Assembly (NCBI GenBank): GCA_963736575.1
Contig: CAVTPD010000001.1
Coordinates: forward strand, 372,001-436,000
Origin: CAVTPD01 sp963736575
GTDB taxonomy: Bacteria > Bacteroidota > Bacteroidia > Cytophagales > JAAEPT01
Direction: 5' to 3'
Length of the DNA: 64,000 nt
Made by a program: the position numbers and the translations under genes. Numbering within the stretch: position 1 is the stretch's first letter; every line of letters starts with the position of its first letter. The notes below the pieces were generated by a model. It was not told the DNA's origin. It worked only from the letters and a program-made list of their open reading frames with translations, and did not search any database. This document shows positions 1 to 9,650 of this stretch, one piece after another.

Positions 1-73
1 ACGAACTTAAAAGGAATCAGTCACAATAAATTTGCACTAATCTGTGCTTACTAATGTATATCCCATTTCATGC

Positions 74-1831
74 TTAACTCACCATCTTATACTGCATGTT
101 GTACAACTGCGTATAAAAACCATCCAACTCTAAAAGTTCGGCATGGGTTCCCATTTCTTTAATCTCACCTTTGTCCAAGACAATAATTTTATCGGCGTGT
201 TGAATGGTAGAAAGGCGGTGGGCAATTACTAGGGATGTCCTGCCTTCCATCATGGTAGCAATGGCATTTTGGATTAAACCTTCCGTTTCGGTATCTACCG
301 AAGATGTGGCTTCGTCTAATACCAAAATCTCTGGGTCGTAAACCATGGCGCGGATAAATGAAATTAATTGACGTTGACCAACAGAAAGACTAATACCGCG
401 TTCCCGTACATTATAATCAAACTGACCGGGTAGGTTTTTTATAAAGTTTTCGGCACCCACCAAACGGGCGGCTTCCCATAGTTTTTCGTCGGTGATTTCT
501 GGATTGCCTAAAGTGATGTTTTCTCTAATGCTTTCAGAAAAAAGAAAAACATCTTGCAGCACCACACCAATTTTCTTTCGTACACTGTTCAGATTGAAAT
601 CATCAATAGAAACACCATCAATAGAAATAGAGCCTTTTTGTATTTCGTACAAACGGTTTAATAAACTCACTACCGAAGATTTTCCGGCGCCTGTAGCGCC
701 CACAAAAGCAATGGATTCTCCTTTGTTTACCGTAAAAGAAAGGTTTTTTAAGACATATTCGGGTTCGTTGTAGGCAAACCAAACGTTTTTAAAATCAATA
801 CTGTGGTCAAATTTGTAAGGAATGTTTTTTCCTTCTTTCTGAATAATTTCTTCGTTATCCAACAATTTTGCAATTCGGGAAGTACTAATAATCCCCATTT
901 GTAAAGTGTTAAAACGGTCTGCAATTAAACGGATAGGGCGGAAGAACATGTTGATGTACATGATAAAGGCAATTAGATCACCAATATTGGTAACTACACC
1001 TTTAATTAGACCGTGTGCACCGTACCAAAGCAGCATACCAATGCCAATGGCACCAATGACATCGGCCACAGGGAAATAGATGGAATAATATTTTACAGAG
1101 CGTAAGTTGGCTTCTAAATGTTCTTGGTTAATCTTTTGGAATTTTTCGTGTTCTCTTTTTTCTTTATTAAAAATCTGAACAACATTCATTCCCGTTACAT
1201 GCTCTTGTACAAAGGTATTCAGTCTAGAAACAGCTGTTCTTACTGCGTCGTAAGATGATTTTACTTTTTCCTTAAAAACATAAGTAGAATAAATTAAAAT
1301 AGGAAACATGGACAAACTCACTAAGGTAAGTTGCCAGTTTTGGTAAAACATAAATGAAATGATTACTACCAACTGAAGCAATTCAGCCACCATAGCCGCT
1401 AGGCCTTGGCTAAAAACCTCTGCCAGAGCTTCAATATCCGAAATGTTACGGGTAACCAATTGACCAATAGGCGTTCGGTCAAAAAATTTCAGTCTAAGTT
1501 TTAATATGTGTTGGTACAGTTGAACACGTATATCACGAATAATAGTTTGCCCTAACCAACCCGATAAAAAGGTGTTGATATAGGTAAGGATAGATTGGGC
1601 AAAAAGCACACCCAACATTAACATAACGTACTTTAATAAACCTTCATAATCGGCGTTTACCAGTTCGTTGTTAATGGTTTTAGAAATCAAAAAAGGAATA
1701 ACCGGAGATAAAACTGCTGCCGAAGTTATAATAAAGGTTAAGAAGAAAAACTGCCATTTGTAGGGTTTTACAAACTGGAGAAGTCTTTTAAGAACAGCGT
1801 AATCGAAGTTATTTCCTTTAGTAGAATCCAA
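74..1831 (-). CDS. MsbA-like ABC transporter, fused permease and ATPase
   Basis: This is a 585-residue half-transporter that would work as a homodimer in the inner membrane. The N-terminal half (about residues 25-310) holds six membrane helices of the type I exporter fold. The C-terminal half is the nucleotide-binding domain: Walker A GATGAGKSS near 378, Q-loop VLQDV near 424, signature LSVGQRQ near 482, Walker B ILVLDEATS near 502, and the switch histidine near 538. All catalytic motifs are intact. Family members export lipids, lipid A or drugs; the substrate cannot be read from sequence. The start is a TTG, because an in-frame stop lies 7 codons upstream and no ATG follows in the N-terminus. 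It is 72 bases downstream of truA on the same strand, so probably co-transcribed. Confidence 0.93.
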   Translation of the reverse strand: MDSTKGNNFDYAVLKRLLQFVKPYKWQFFFLTFIITSAAVLSPVIPFLISKTINNELVNADYEGLLKYVMLMLGVLFAQSILTYINTFLSGWLGQTIIRDIRVQLYQHILKLRLKFFDRTPIGQLVTRNISDIEALAEVFSQGLAAMVAELLQLVVIISFMFYQNWQLTLVSLSMFPILIYSTYVFKEKVKSSYDAVRTAVSRLNTFVQEHVTGMNVVQIFNKEKREHEKFQKINQEHLEANLRSVKYYSIYFPVADVIGAIGIGMLLWYGAHGLIKGVVTNIGDLIAFIMYINMFFRPIRLIADRFNTLQMGIISTSRIAKLLDNEEIIQKEGKNIPYKFDHSIDFKNVWFAYNEPEYVLKNLSFTVNKGESIAFVGATGAGKSSVVSLLNRLYEIQKGSISIDGVSIDDFNLNSVRKKIGVVLQDVFLFSESIRENITLGNPEITDEKLWEAARLVGAENFIKNLPGQFDYNVRERGISLSVGQRQLISFIRAMVYDPEILVLDEATSSVDTETEGLIQNAIATMMEGRTSLVIAHRLSTIQHADKIIVLDKGEIKEMGTHAELLELDGFYTQLYNMQYKMVS

Positions 1832-1903
1832 AATTTGACGGAAGTGAAATTATATATGTTTAAACTAGGGTTTTCAAACCCAAAGATATCAATTTGGTTC
1901 CAA

Positions 1904-2677
1904 TTATAGGTACGGATAAGCCACCTTAGTCAAATAAAGTCCCTCGGCCGGTACAGAACTGCCTGCTTTATTGCGGTTTTTGCTTTCTATAATTTCACGG
2001 AAATCGTCTAGGCTTATTTTTTTTTGGCCCACCAAAAGCATAGTCCCTACAATAGCACGTACCATGTTTCGTAAAAACCGATTAGCAGAAATGGTAAAGA
2101 CTAAAAGATCATCTTCGTATTTCCATTCCGCAAAATGGATGTCGCATAAAAATGTTTTTACTTCGGTATGTACTTTGCTAAAACATTCAAAATCGGTGTA
2201 GTCGAATAGGATTTTACAGGCTTCATTCATTAACTCTACGTTTACTTCTTTATAAAGAATGCAGCACAATTTGGGTCTGAAGGGCTGTTTGGTAGAAGAA
2301 ATTAAATATCTGTATGTTCTGGAAGTAGCATCAAAACGGGCGTGTGCGTCTGGGGCAACTTCAAAAATACGGGCAATACAAATGCTTTCGGGTAGAAACC
2401 CATTTAACCTACGAAGTAAATCTGCTTCAATTTTTCCTTCAAAATCGAAATGCGCAAACTGTTGGGCGGCATGCACTCCTGTATCGGTTCTTCCGCTGCC
2501 TACAATTTCAATTTCGGTCCTTAAAATGGTACTTAGAGCGTTGCTTATTTCTTCCTGAACGGTTATTGCGTTCGGTTGTATTTGCCAGCCATGATAAGCA
2601 GTGCCTCGGTATGATAATTCAATAAAGTAGCGCAATTGGTTCTTTAATAGAGTCTCTTTTACATTTACAGATGCCAA
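1904..2677 (-). CDS. truA: tRNA pseudouridine(38-40) synthase TruA
   Basis: TruA isomerises uridines 38-40 in the anticodon arm of many tRNAs. The family motif GSGRTDTGVHA carries the catalytic aspartate, residue 65 of the longest frame. The conserved C-terminal segment RNMVRAIVGTML is also present. The longest frame starts at a TTG (2677), giving 257 aa, but family members usually begin close to the segment RYFIELSYRG. A second TTG at 2635 gives 243 aa and fits the family better; no in-frame ATG exists near either. It lies upstream of the ABC transporter and diverges from the DUF4293 gene. Confidence 0.95.
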   Translation of the reverse strand: MASVNVKETLLKNQLRYFIELSYRGTAYHGWQIQPNAITVQEEISNALSTILRTEIEIVGSGRTDTGVHAAQQFAHFDFEGKIEADLLRRLNGFLPESICIARIFEVAPDAHARFDATSRTYRYLISSTKQPFRPKLCCILYKEVNVELMNEACKILFDYTDFECFSKVHTEVKTFLCDIHFAEWKYEDDLLVFTISANRFLRNMVRAIVGTMLLVGQKKISLDDFREIIESKNRNKAGSSVPAEGLYLTKVAYPYL

Positions 2678-2726
2678 AAGTCTCGGTGTAAATGATAATT
2701 GGCGTCTATATTTTGCTAAAATTAAT

Positions 2727-2734
2727 TACTTTTG
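2727..2734 (+). promoter_or_regulatory. Bacteroidetes -7 promoter element for the DUF4293 gene
   Basis: TACTTTTG matches the Bacteroidetes -7 consensus TAnnTTTG. It lies 26 bases before the ATG of the DUF4293 gene. A TTTG lies upstream, but only 11 bases away, which is short for the usual -33 spacing, so the -33 box is not supported. Confidence 0.4.
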
Positions 2735-2760
2735 CTGCCGAATATAAATTGTTCTAGTCA

Positions 2761-3246
2761 ATGATACAAAGACCACAAACCTTGTTTTTATTGGGTGCAG
2801 TTATTTTGTTAACTGTTTCGCTGTTTTTCCCTATTTGGTCCGAAACAGCTCATACGTTTGTTACCGTAAATTTAGACGCTTTTCATATAACAAAGGCGAA
2901 CGGCATTAATAATGTTGTAATAGAAGTAGAAGATTTTAGCGTTGCTTACTTAGCAGGTATGGTGATTTTAGCCATTTTCCTAAATCTAATAGCCATCTTT
3001 AAATTCAATAACCGAATGCGACAATTACAATTGGTAGTGGGGTGTAATGTGGTGTTAAGTATTACTGTATGTTTAATGGCTTTTGTGGCCGTACCACAAG
3101 CACAGGCTTTGCTAAAAGGAGCGCCAGTTGGGTTTTACCAGTTAGGATTTTTCTTCCCCTTGTTTTCAATCTTAATTAACATTGTTGCTAATAGATTTAT
3201 TAAGAAGGATGAAAAATTAGTTCGTTCGGTAGATAGAATTAGATAA
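2761..3246 (+). CDS. DUF4293 family four-helix membrane protein
   Basis: A 161-residue integral membrane protein of the DUF4293 family, which is found almost only in Bacteroidetes. It has the typical family opening MIQRPQTLFLLGA, with four hydrophobic segments at about residues 6-26, 61-81, 92-112 and 125-147. The C-terminus is basic. The function of the family is unknown; there is no catalytic motif. It diverges from truA, an arrangement I recall from other Flavobacteriales, and ends at a strong bidirectional terminator shared with ilvE. Confidence 0.85.
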   Translation: MIQRPQTLFLLGAVILLTVSLFFPIWSETAHTFVTVNLDAFHITKANGINNVVIEVEDFSVAYLAGMVILAIFLNLIAIFKFNNRMRQLQLVVGCNVVLSITVCLMAFVAVPQAQALLKGAPVGFYQLGFFFPLFSILINIVANRFIKKDEKLVRSVDRIR

Positions 3247-3263
3247 GAATCATAAAAGATTGA

Positions 3264-3305
3264 GCATAAAAAAAGAGACTACTTCAATAGTCTCTTTTTT
3301 TATGC
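3264..3305. terminator. Bidirectional terminator between the DUF4293 gene and ilvE
   Basis: A perfect 18-bp inverted repeat (3264-3281 and 3288-3305) surrounds a 6-base loop, CTTCAA. The stem contains an A-run on one side and a T-run on the other, so it would act as a rho-independent terminator in both directions. It sits between two convergent genes. Confidence 0.85.
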
Positions 3306-3324
3306 GTGTATATTTTTTCAGGAT

Positions 3325-4389
3325 TTAGTAAATCTTCATCCAGTTCATGTAATCTTCTGCTTTACCAATTTTAAGTTTGCTCAAGTAATCTTGCGCTTTG
3401 TTAGAAAATTCTCTTGTGCTTACCGGCGGTAGTTCGTAATCAGTTCCGTTGTTACCAATATGAGAAATATGCGTAATAGTAGCAGCGGTACCCGTTCCGA
3501 AAGCATCTTTTAAGGTGCCGTTATTGGCGGCATCTATAATTTCTTGTACCGAAACTTTACGCTCTTCTATTTTATAACCCCATTTTTTAGCTAAATCAAC
3601 TACCGATTTACGGGTAATCCCCGAAAGGATAGATGAGGTAAGCATTGGAGTAATTATGGTATCGTTAATTTGGAACATAACATTCATTGTTCCACATTCT
3701 TCAATGTACTTATGCTCTTTTCCGTCGGTCCAAAGAATCTGGTCGTAGCCTTCTTCCAACGCTTTTTGTGCCGGAAGTAAAGAAGCCCCGTAATTACCAC
3801 CGCATTTTATGTATCCTGTACCGCCTTCAACAGCACGTACAAATTCGTTTTCTACCTTAACTTTTACAGTGCCACTGTAATAAGAAGCAACCGGAGAAGT
3901 TAAAATGATAAAACGATAGGTTTTAGAAGGACTAACACCTAAAGCCATGTCTGTGGCAAACATATAGGGACGAATGTACAAAGAGCGGCCGTCTTTAGCG
4001 GGAATCCATTCTTTGTCAATTTTAATTAATGCCTCTAAGGTATCCAAGAAAATTTCTCTTGGTAGTTCAGGCATGCATAATCTTTTGGCAGATATATTTA
4101 AACGCTTAGAATGTTCTTCTGGTCTGAAAATAGAAACATCGCCGTCGGTATTTCTAAAAGCTTTAATGCCTTCGAAAACCGTTTGTCCGTAATGCAAAGC
4201 TGCTAACGACGGATTAAACGCCATGTCCTGGAAAGGAGTGATTTTAGCTTGCTCCCAACTACCGTTAGCGTAATCTATAACTACCATGTGGTCCGAAAAT
4301 ACTTTTCCGAAAACTAGGTTGTCAAAATCAATTGTTTTGATTCGTGATTCTTTCGCTTTTTCAATAGTTATGGAACTCCGTTCACTCAT
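3325..4389 (-). CDS. ilvE: Branched-chain amino acid aminotransferase IlvE
   Basis: A PLP-dependent fold-type IV aminotransferase that interconverts leucine, isoleucine and valine with their 2-oxo acids, using 2-oxoglutarate. The length, 354 aa, matches the larger (BCAT2-like) group. The PLP lysine is K195 in the segment GYIKCGGNYG. Other family signatures are HYGQTVFEG near residue 66, YIRPYMFAT near 138 and EECGTMNVMF near 230. The start is ATG, with a -7 element just upstream. It is a single-gene unit, ending at the shared terminator with the DUF4293 gene. Confidence 0.96.
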   Translation of the reverse strand: MSERSSITIEKAKESRIKTIDFDNLVFGKVFSDHMVVIDYANGSWEQAKITPFQDMAFNPSLAALHYGQTVFEGIKAFRNTDGDVSIFRPEEHSKRLNISAKRLCMPELPREIFLDTLEALIKIDKEWIPAKDGRSLYIRPYMFATDMALGVSPSKTYRFIILTSPVASYYSGTVKVKVENEFVRAVEGGTGYIKCGGNYGASLLPAQKALEEGYDQILWTDGKEHKYIEECGTMNVMFQINDTIITPMLTSSILSGITRKSVVDLAKKWGYKIEERKVSVQEIIDAANNGTLKDAFGTGTAATITHISHIGNNGTDYELPPVSTREFSNKAQDYLSKLKIGKAEDYMNWMKIY

Positions 4390-4408
4390 TTCTTCTAAAT
4401 TAAGGGTG

Positions 4409-4416
4409 CAAAGATA
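4409..4416 (-). promoter_or_regulatory. -7 promoter element of ilvE
   Basis: On the minus strand the sequence reads TATCTTTG, a match to TAnnTTTG, 20 bases upstream of the ilvE ATG. The predicted leader would be only about 10-15 nt. No convincing -33 box is visible. Confidence 0.5.
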
Positions 4417-4561
4417 AGATAAATACTTTAAAAGGGCTTAACGTAGGATTTACATATATTAAACTCTTTGCACTATTTTTTACAGAAGGTTATAAAAAAG
4501 AATTGAAAACCTCGTTCTTTAAAGGTGTAAAAGTTAATTTACTGCTAAAATCCAAAGATAA

Positions 4562-5926
4562 ATGAAAGCCTCAGTTTTATTCAGTGTATGTATGTTGTTT
4601 AGTTTTTTTTCGGAAGCACAAATAAAATCAACCACTTTACCTAGGAATGTTACGTCTAATCTAGAAAGTGAAATTGCACCGTACATTAATTACGATGGTA
4701 ATTTTATTTTGTATTCTATAGAAAACACAAGAAAAGGCGGCTGGGAATTGTGGTTTTCAGAAAAATCAAAATCTGGCTGGTCTAGAGGGCTAGAAGTAAT
4801 ACCCGCAAATAAAACCCTTAATCTAAATTCGGTAGGGGGCTATTGTGTAAATAATAATGGTACTGAAATTATTTATACCTGTAAAAAGTATGGGGGGGTT
4901 GGTAATTATGATTTATGGTCGGTTACTAGAAAATCCGATGGCAGATGGGGTGAGCCTCAGAATTTAGGTAAACCGGTTAACTCCACTAAGAATGAAGCCA
5001 ATCCAAACCTTTCCTTAGACGGAAAGAAACTTTATTACATGATATGTGATGATATTAAAACGGGGCAATCAGAATGTTGTCAAATTTTTTATTCTGAAAA
5101 GAAAGGCAATGTATGGGGGGCACCTAAAAAGCTATCAGCGTCTTGGAACAGTTGTGTTAGTACACCAAGAATTAGCCCAGATCAAAAAACGATTTATTTC
5201 TCTACTACTAAAAACTCTTCTTCCTTGGATTTATATGTTTCGCATTTTGAAAACGGAAAGTGGGGTGCACCAATTCCAATGAAAGAGTTTAATACCGATT
5301 TAGACGATCAGTTTATAAGCTTTTCATTAGCAGCGAAGTTTGTTTATTATGCTAAAAAAGACGAGAAATGGAATTTGTACATAGGTGAAATGCCCGAGGA
5401 ATACCGTTTTAATCAAATGAACTTGTTTCAAGGCAGAACGGAAACAGCCGATGGATCCGGGCTAGCTTCTAAAGTAGTTATGGTGAATACGGAAGATCCG
5501 GAACATGTTGATTTAAACTTATCCGATGCCAATGGTTATTTTAATTTTTACTTGCCAACAGGTAATTATACCATGTATTACGAAAATAAGGATGCGGATA
5601 AGATGTTTGTAGTAGATACTTTGGTATTTAATAAAGAAGATGAATTTGAAAGGGAGCGTAAGAAAATTACCATGCAGCCCTTTGCTAAAGGAAAGCAATA
5701 TGAAATTACCTTTGCTGAAGATGAGCGTATAATGTTGTTGCAGTTGAAATATCTTTCTACGGTCTCTAAAGCAAAAGGCTTAAAATTAGAGTTGATCTAT
5801 TCGGAAATGTTAGAGAAAAGCCAAAAAAGTAAGTTAGAAGAATGGGCAGAACATTTTGAGCAAATAACTTTAACTGAAATTGAAGAAGCAGAGGAAAATA
5901 AGTCTGTTAAAATTAAAATTAACTAA
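4562..5926 (+). CDS. Secreted PD40 beta-propeller protein
   Basis: A 454-residue exported protein. It starts with a signal peptide (hydrophobic residues 4-17, likely cleavage after SEA). Residues of about 35-290 contain repeated WD40-like PD40/TolB-type units, seen as recurring segments such as YINYDGNFILYS, NPNLSLDGKKLYY and RISPDQKTIYFSTT. A short segment near 310-350 (LSDANGYFNFYLPTGNYTMYY) resembles a carboxypeptidase-regulatory-like beta-sandwich. The C-terminus is acidic and helical. In Bacteroidetes such modules often precede an OmpA domain in envelope or type IX secretion proteins, but no OmpA domain is present here. The role is unknown. It overlaps the lipoprotein gene by one base. 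Confidence 0.75.
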   Translation: MKASVLFSVCMLFSFFSEAQIKSTTLPRNVTSNLESEIAPYINYDGNFILYSIENTRKGGWELWFSEKSKSGWSRGLEVIPANKTLNLNSVGGYCVNNNGTEIIYTCKKYGGVGNYDLWSVTRKSDGRWGEPQNLGKPVNSTKNEANPNLSLDGKKLYYMICDDIKTGQSECCQIFYSEKKGNVWGAPKKLSASWNSCVSTPRISPDQKTIYFSTTKNSSSLDLYVSHFENGKWGAPIPMKEFNTDLDDQFISFSLAAKFVYYAKKDEKWNLYIGEMPEEYRFNQMNLFQGRTETADGSGLASKVVMVNTEDPEHVDLNLSDANGYFNFYLPTGNYTMYYENKDADKMFVVDTLVFNKEDEFERERKKITMQPFAKGKQYEITFAEDERIMLLQLKYLSTVSKAKGLKLELIYSEMLEKSQKSKLEEWAEHFEQITLTEIEEAEENKSVKIKIN

Positions 5927-6318
5927 TGAGAGCTGTTGGTGTTGTAGTGGTAATGTTGTGTTTTTTGGCATGCAAAAAAATGGAAGATAAAACAGGACCT
6001 GAAGTGAGTAATTTTAGGCATTCTTATTATACAGATACTTCCGATGTGAAATGGTTGGTCTTTGAAGCCGATATTGAAGATGATTATAGTCTTCAGTATT
6101 ATTTCTTTTCACTTTACCCCAGTTCGTTAAAAGATTCTACCGGTTTAATTCCTCTTGATTATACGCGGTTTAAGAAAATTAGCGGAACCAATTCTAATAT
6201 GTACCTTCAGTTCCCTTTATACGATTCTATTTACCAAGGGAATTACAATTACCGCTTAGACGTTGCCGATATTCAGAATAGAATAGTAAGTTTTGAAGAT
6301 AGTTTGTTGGTGGAGTGA
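5926..6318 (+). CDS. Putative lipoprotein, function unknown
   Basis: A 130-residue protein with a lipoprotein signal. The hydrophobic stretch at residues 3-14 is followed by a lipobox ending in FLAC, with cysteine 16 as the lipidation site, then KKMEDKTGPE. The rest is polar, aromatic-rich and probably beta-sandwich; I recognise no domain. Its ATG shares one base with the TAA of the PD40 gene, so the two are translationally coupled and likely act together at the envelope. Confidence 0.65.
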   Translation: MRAVGVVVVMLCFLACKKMEDKTGPEVSNFRHSYYTDTSDVKWLVFEADIEDDYSLQYYFFSLYPSSLKDSTGLIPLDYTRFKKISGTNSNMYLQFPLYDSIYQGNYNYRLDVADIQNRIVSFEDSLLVE

Positions 6319-6498
6319 TGCAATGAACTTAGCCAATATTTAAGTTATGAAATTTTTAATGAAGGCTAAGTGAGGTACTTTTTTAGCAAACTAAAACCTT
6401 ATTAGTACTTGATTTTTATATTAAGGAACAAAAATCTATAAAAAGACCTTAGCATAAGAAATATGAAAGTAGGTGCTGTTTATGTAGCGCTCTATTAA

Positions 6499-7446
6499 AT
6501 GCTTATGGATAAGTTTTTTAACTGTTTTAATACGGTAGTTTATCTTTCAAATGTATTATTGGTAGAAGAACTTTTTCTGCTCTTCCTTATTGTGGCGTCT
6601 ATTATTTTTGCCTTGGTGCTTTTTTTTGTTTTTTATTTCAGTAGAAAATATAAATCGAAATCGAACGAGGAAATCCCTGAACAAAACCACGGTAACAGAA
6701 AGTTTGAAATAGGAATGACTTTGCTGGTAACATCTATAGTGGCGGTATTTTTTGTTTTAACTGTAAAAGCTATGCGTCAAATTCAGAACATTCCTGAAAA
6801 ACCAGAACCCGATTTAATCATTACCGGTCACCAATGGTGGTGGGAAGCACAATACCCTAAAAGTGGTGTAATTACTGCCAACGAAATTCATGTGCCCATA
6901 AAGAAAAATATTTTACTACAACTGAATTCGGAAGATGTAATACACAGCTGGTGGGTACCCAAGTTAGGTCGGAAAATGGACATGATACCTGGTGTTAATA
7001 ATTACATGTGGCTGTATGCCGATGAAGTAGGCGAGTATCTTGGTGGCTGCAGTGAATTCTGTGGCGATCAACATGGGCGTATGCGCATAAGGGTTATTGC
7101 ACAGAGTGCTGAGGATTTTAAGCAATGGCAAACTGATCAACTTCAACCTGTAGCGTCTGTGTCCGAAGGATTGTTTCTGGAAGGGAAACAACTTTTTGAA
7201 GAAAAAACATGTATTAGTTGCCACCGAATTAAAGGAAGTAAAACTGTTTCTGATATAGGACCCGATTTGAGCCACTTTGCCAGTCGTAAAATGATGTTGG
7301 CCGATTTTAAAATTAATAATAGACAAAATTTGAAAGCATGGCTAAAAGCCCCCTCTAAAATAAAGGAAGGAGCCAAAATGCCAGATTATATTTTAACCGA
7401 ACATGAACTGGAAGCCTTAACGGTTTACATAAACCACCTGAAATGA
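6499..7446 (+). CDS. coxB: Cytochrome c oxidase subunit II fused to cytochrome c (caa3 type)
   Basis: Subunit II of a heme-copper oxidase; it receives electrons from cytochrome c and passes them to subunit I. Two membrane helices (about 23-46 and 72-90) anchor a periplasmic cupredoxin domain. The CuA ligands are visible: H149 and the motif C184-x3-C188-x3-H192-x2-M195. A C-terminal class I cytochrome c domain follows, with heme motif CISCH at 238-242 and axial M294. This fusion defines caa3-type oxidases. The length, 315 aa, is normal and the frame is intact. A second in-frame ATG is two codons downstream. It is the first gene of the operon and overlaps coxA as ATGA. Confidence 0.94.
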   Translation: MLMDKFFNCFNTVVYLSNVLLVEELFLLFLIVASIIFALVLFFVFYFSRKYKSKSNEEIPEQNHGNRKFEIGMTLLVTSIVAVFFVLTVKAMRQIQNIPEKPEPDLIITGHQWWWEAQYPKSGVITANEIHVPIKKNILLQLNSEDVIHSWWVPKLGRKMDMIPGVNNYMWLYADEVGEYLGGCSEFCGDQHGRMRIRVIAQSAEDFKQWQTDQLQPVASVSEGLFLEGKQLFEEKTCISCHRIKGSKTVSDIGPDLSHFASRKMMLADFKINNRQNLKAWLKAPSKIKEGAKMPDYILTEHELEALTVYINHLK

Positions 7447-9098
7447 GCCTGTTTATAAAAATACCAGAAAGCGAAGCTTCATTTCCAACACTGGAATCTG
7501 ACCATGGGAAATTATTATGGATCTCTTCAGTAGACCATAAGCAAATAGGTATTATGTATTTGCTGCTGGGTTTGCTATTTTTCTTGATTGGCGGTTTAGA
7601 AGCTATGCTAATCCGGGCACAACTTTCTTTGCCTGATAACAAGTTTATTTCCCCGGATGTCTACAATCAAATATTTACTATGCATGGTATTACCATGATT
7701 TTTCTGGTGCTCATGCCCGCCCTTATCGGTTTTTCCATGTACCTCATTCCTTTAATGATTGGCGCTAATGAAATGGCATTTCCACGTCTAAATGCCTTTA
7801 GTTTTTGGATAACAGCACTTGGTGGTTTTGTTTTATATTTTAGTTTTTTTGCTGGCGGAGCTCCCAATTCAGGTTGGTTCAGTTATGCACCTTTAAGCGA
7901 ATATAATTTTTCCGTTACCCAAGGTGCCGATTATTATGCAATAGGTTTAATTCTATTAGGTATTGGAAGTGTGGGCGCTGCCCTAAATATGGTGACTACT
8001 GTTATAACCTTAAGAACAGATGGACTAAAAATGACAAAACTTCCGCTTTTTGTTTGGATGGTTTTTATTAATGCTTTTTTAATTTTAGGTGCCATTCCTT
8101 TATTGAATTCGGCTTTGTTTATGTTATTAATTGATAGGCAGATGGATGCTCATTTTTTTCTTCCTTCTTCTGGCGGTTCTGCTCTTTTGTGGCAGCATTT
8201 CTTCTGGTCTTTTGGTCATCCTGAAGTGTATATTTTAATCCTACCGGCTTTTGGTATAATGTCTGAAGTTATTCCCGTTTTCTCCCGAAAACCCATCTTC
8301 GGCTATACCTTTGTGGCAGTTTCTTCTGTAGCAATAGCCTTGTTGTCATTTGGTGTTTGGGCACACCATATGTTTGCTGTAGGAATGTCTAATACGATTA
8401 ATGGATTTTTTGGTGCAAGTAGCATGCTTATAGGGATTCCAACCGGGGTAAAAGTGATTAACTGGATTGGTACAATGTATAAAGGCTCTATACGCCTTAC
8501 GGTGGCCATGATGTTTGCAATGGCTTTCTTAATCAATTTTACCATTGGTGGTTTAAGCGGTGTTTCATTTGGTATTGTGCCTATTGACTGGCAATTAACA
8601 GACAGTTATTATGTGGTGGCACATCTTCATTATGTTTTTTTAGGCGGAACTGCTTTTGGAATCTTTGCCGGAACGTATTACTGGTTCCCTAAAATGACAG
8701 GCCGTTGTTTGTCAGAGAAACTCGGTAAATGGCAACTTTGGCTATTTGTACTTGGATTTAACATGACCTTCTTTATTCAGCATGTTTTAGGAATAATAGG
8801 CATGCCGAGAAGGGTATATACTTATCCGGATTTGCCGTATTGGAAATTCCTGAATATGGTTTCCAGTCTGGGCGCGGTTTTTATGTTTATGGCAGTAGGG
8901 ATTTTTCTGTGGAATATTTATAAAACCTTAAAAAAACCAAGAACAGCAGGCTCAGATCCGTGGGATGCTTGGACGCTGGAATGGACAACTTCTTCACCAC
9001 CACCATTAAAGAATTTTGAGGAGGTAATTGAAGTAAAAAGCAGAAGACCTTTATGGGATTGTAAACATCCCGAAAACCCGGATAAAGACCAACTATGA
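7443..9098 (+). CDS. ctaD: Cytochrome c oxidase subunit I
   Basis: The catalytic subunit of the caa3 oxidase, which reduces O2 to water and pumps protons. The 551-residue protein has about 12 membrane helices. Visible ligands: heme a H81 (MHGITM), CuB H259 with the cross-linked Y263 (GHPEVY), CuB H308 and H309 (AHHMF), and heme a3/heme a H394 and H396 in AHLHYV. The last motif usually reads HFHYV, so a phenylalanine is replaced by leucine. The frame is intact. The ATG overlaps the coxB stop as ATGA, and the stop overlaps the subunit III start in the same way. Confidence 0.95.
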   Translation: MSLFIKIPESEASFPTLESDHGKLLWISSVDHKQIGIMYLLLGLLFFLIGGLEAMLIRAQLSLPDNKFISPDVYNQIFTMHGITMIFLVLMPALIGFSMYLIPLMIGANEMAFPRLNAFSFWITALGGFVLYFSFFAGGAPNSGWFSYAPLSEYNFSVTQGADYYAIGLILLGIGSVGAALNMVTTVITLRTDGLKMTKLPLFVWMVFINAFLILGAIPLLNSALFMLLIDRQMDAHFFLPSSGGSALLWQHFFWSFGHPEVYILILPAFGIMSEVIPVFSRKPIFGYTFVAVSSVAIALLSFGVWAHHMFAVGMSNTINGFFGASSMLIGIPTGVKVINWIGTMYKGSIRLTVAMMFAMAFLINFTIGGLSGVSFGIVPIDWQLTDSYYVVAHLHYVFLGGTAFGIFAGTYYWFPKMTGRCLSEKLGKWQLWLFVLGFNMTFFIQHVLGIIGMPRRVYTYPDLPYWKFLNMVSSLGAVFMFMAVGIFLWNIYKTLKKPRTAGSDPWDAWTLEWTTSSPPPLKNFEEVIEVKSRRPLWDCKHPENPDKDQL

Positions 9099-9650
9099 AA
9101 CGAGATACAGGAAAATTGTTAATGCTACTTTTGATAAGTTCGGAAGCATTCTTCTTTATTGCTTTAATAATAGCCTATGTCTATTACCGAAACATCAACG
9201 AAGTTACCGATACCGTTGCGGTTAATCTGGAGGCAAAACGTGCTGGTGTATTTACTCTACTTCTTATTGCTAGCAGCGTTACATTGATATGGAGTAAAAA
9301 AGCACTTCGGAAACAAAAATGGAGAACGTTTAAAATAGGAATAAGTACCACAATGAGATTGGGGGTGGTTTTTATGATAGGTCAAATTACCGAATATATG
9401 GGCTTGTAGTAAAAAACAATTGACCATGAGCCAGGATGTTTTTGGTTCCAGCTTTTTTACCTTAACAGGCTTTCATGGATTACATGTAATCATAGGGTTA
9501 ATCACCTTAAGCATTCTTTTATTTCTTTCCCTTGGAAAAATGAAAATTTTAAGTGTTTTGGCTATAAGTGGAGTTGATGTCTATTGGCATTTTGTGGATG
9601 TTGTCTGGTTGTTTGTTTTCTTCTTTGTTTATATAACTCCTTTGTTATGA
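9095..9650 (+). pseudogene. ctaE: Cytochrome c oxidase subunit III, frameshifted
   Basis: Subunit III homologue whose frame is broken near 9400-9420. The first part (from ATG 9095) encodes the opening helices and ends with GQITEYMGL and a TAG at 9407-9409. The second part continues in another frame from about 9420 with the hallmark FFTLTGFHGLHVIIG and ends with the typical YWHFVDVVWLFVFFFVY. An intermediate frame supplies plausible linker residues (LVVKNN), so two single-base deletions, or one 2-base change, would explain the break. Total length would be about 185 aa, as for other subunits III. It may be a pseudogene or a sequencing error. Confidence 0.85.

Noticed and set aside
492..773. A 93-codon frame opposite the ABC transporter
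   Set aside because: It lies on the antisense of a conserved ATPase domain and has no domain or export signal. Many such frames across the window were treated in the same way.
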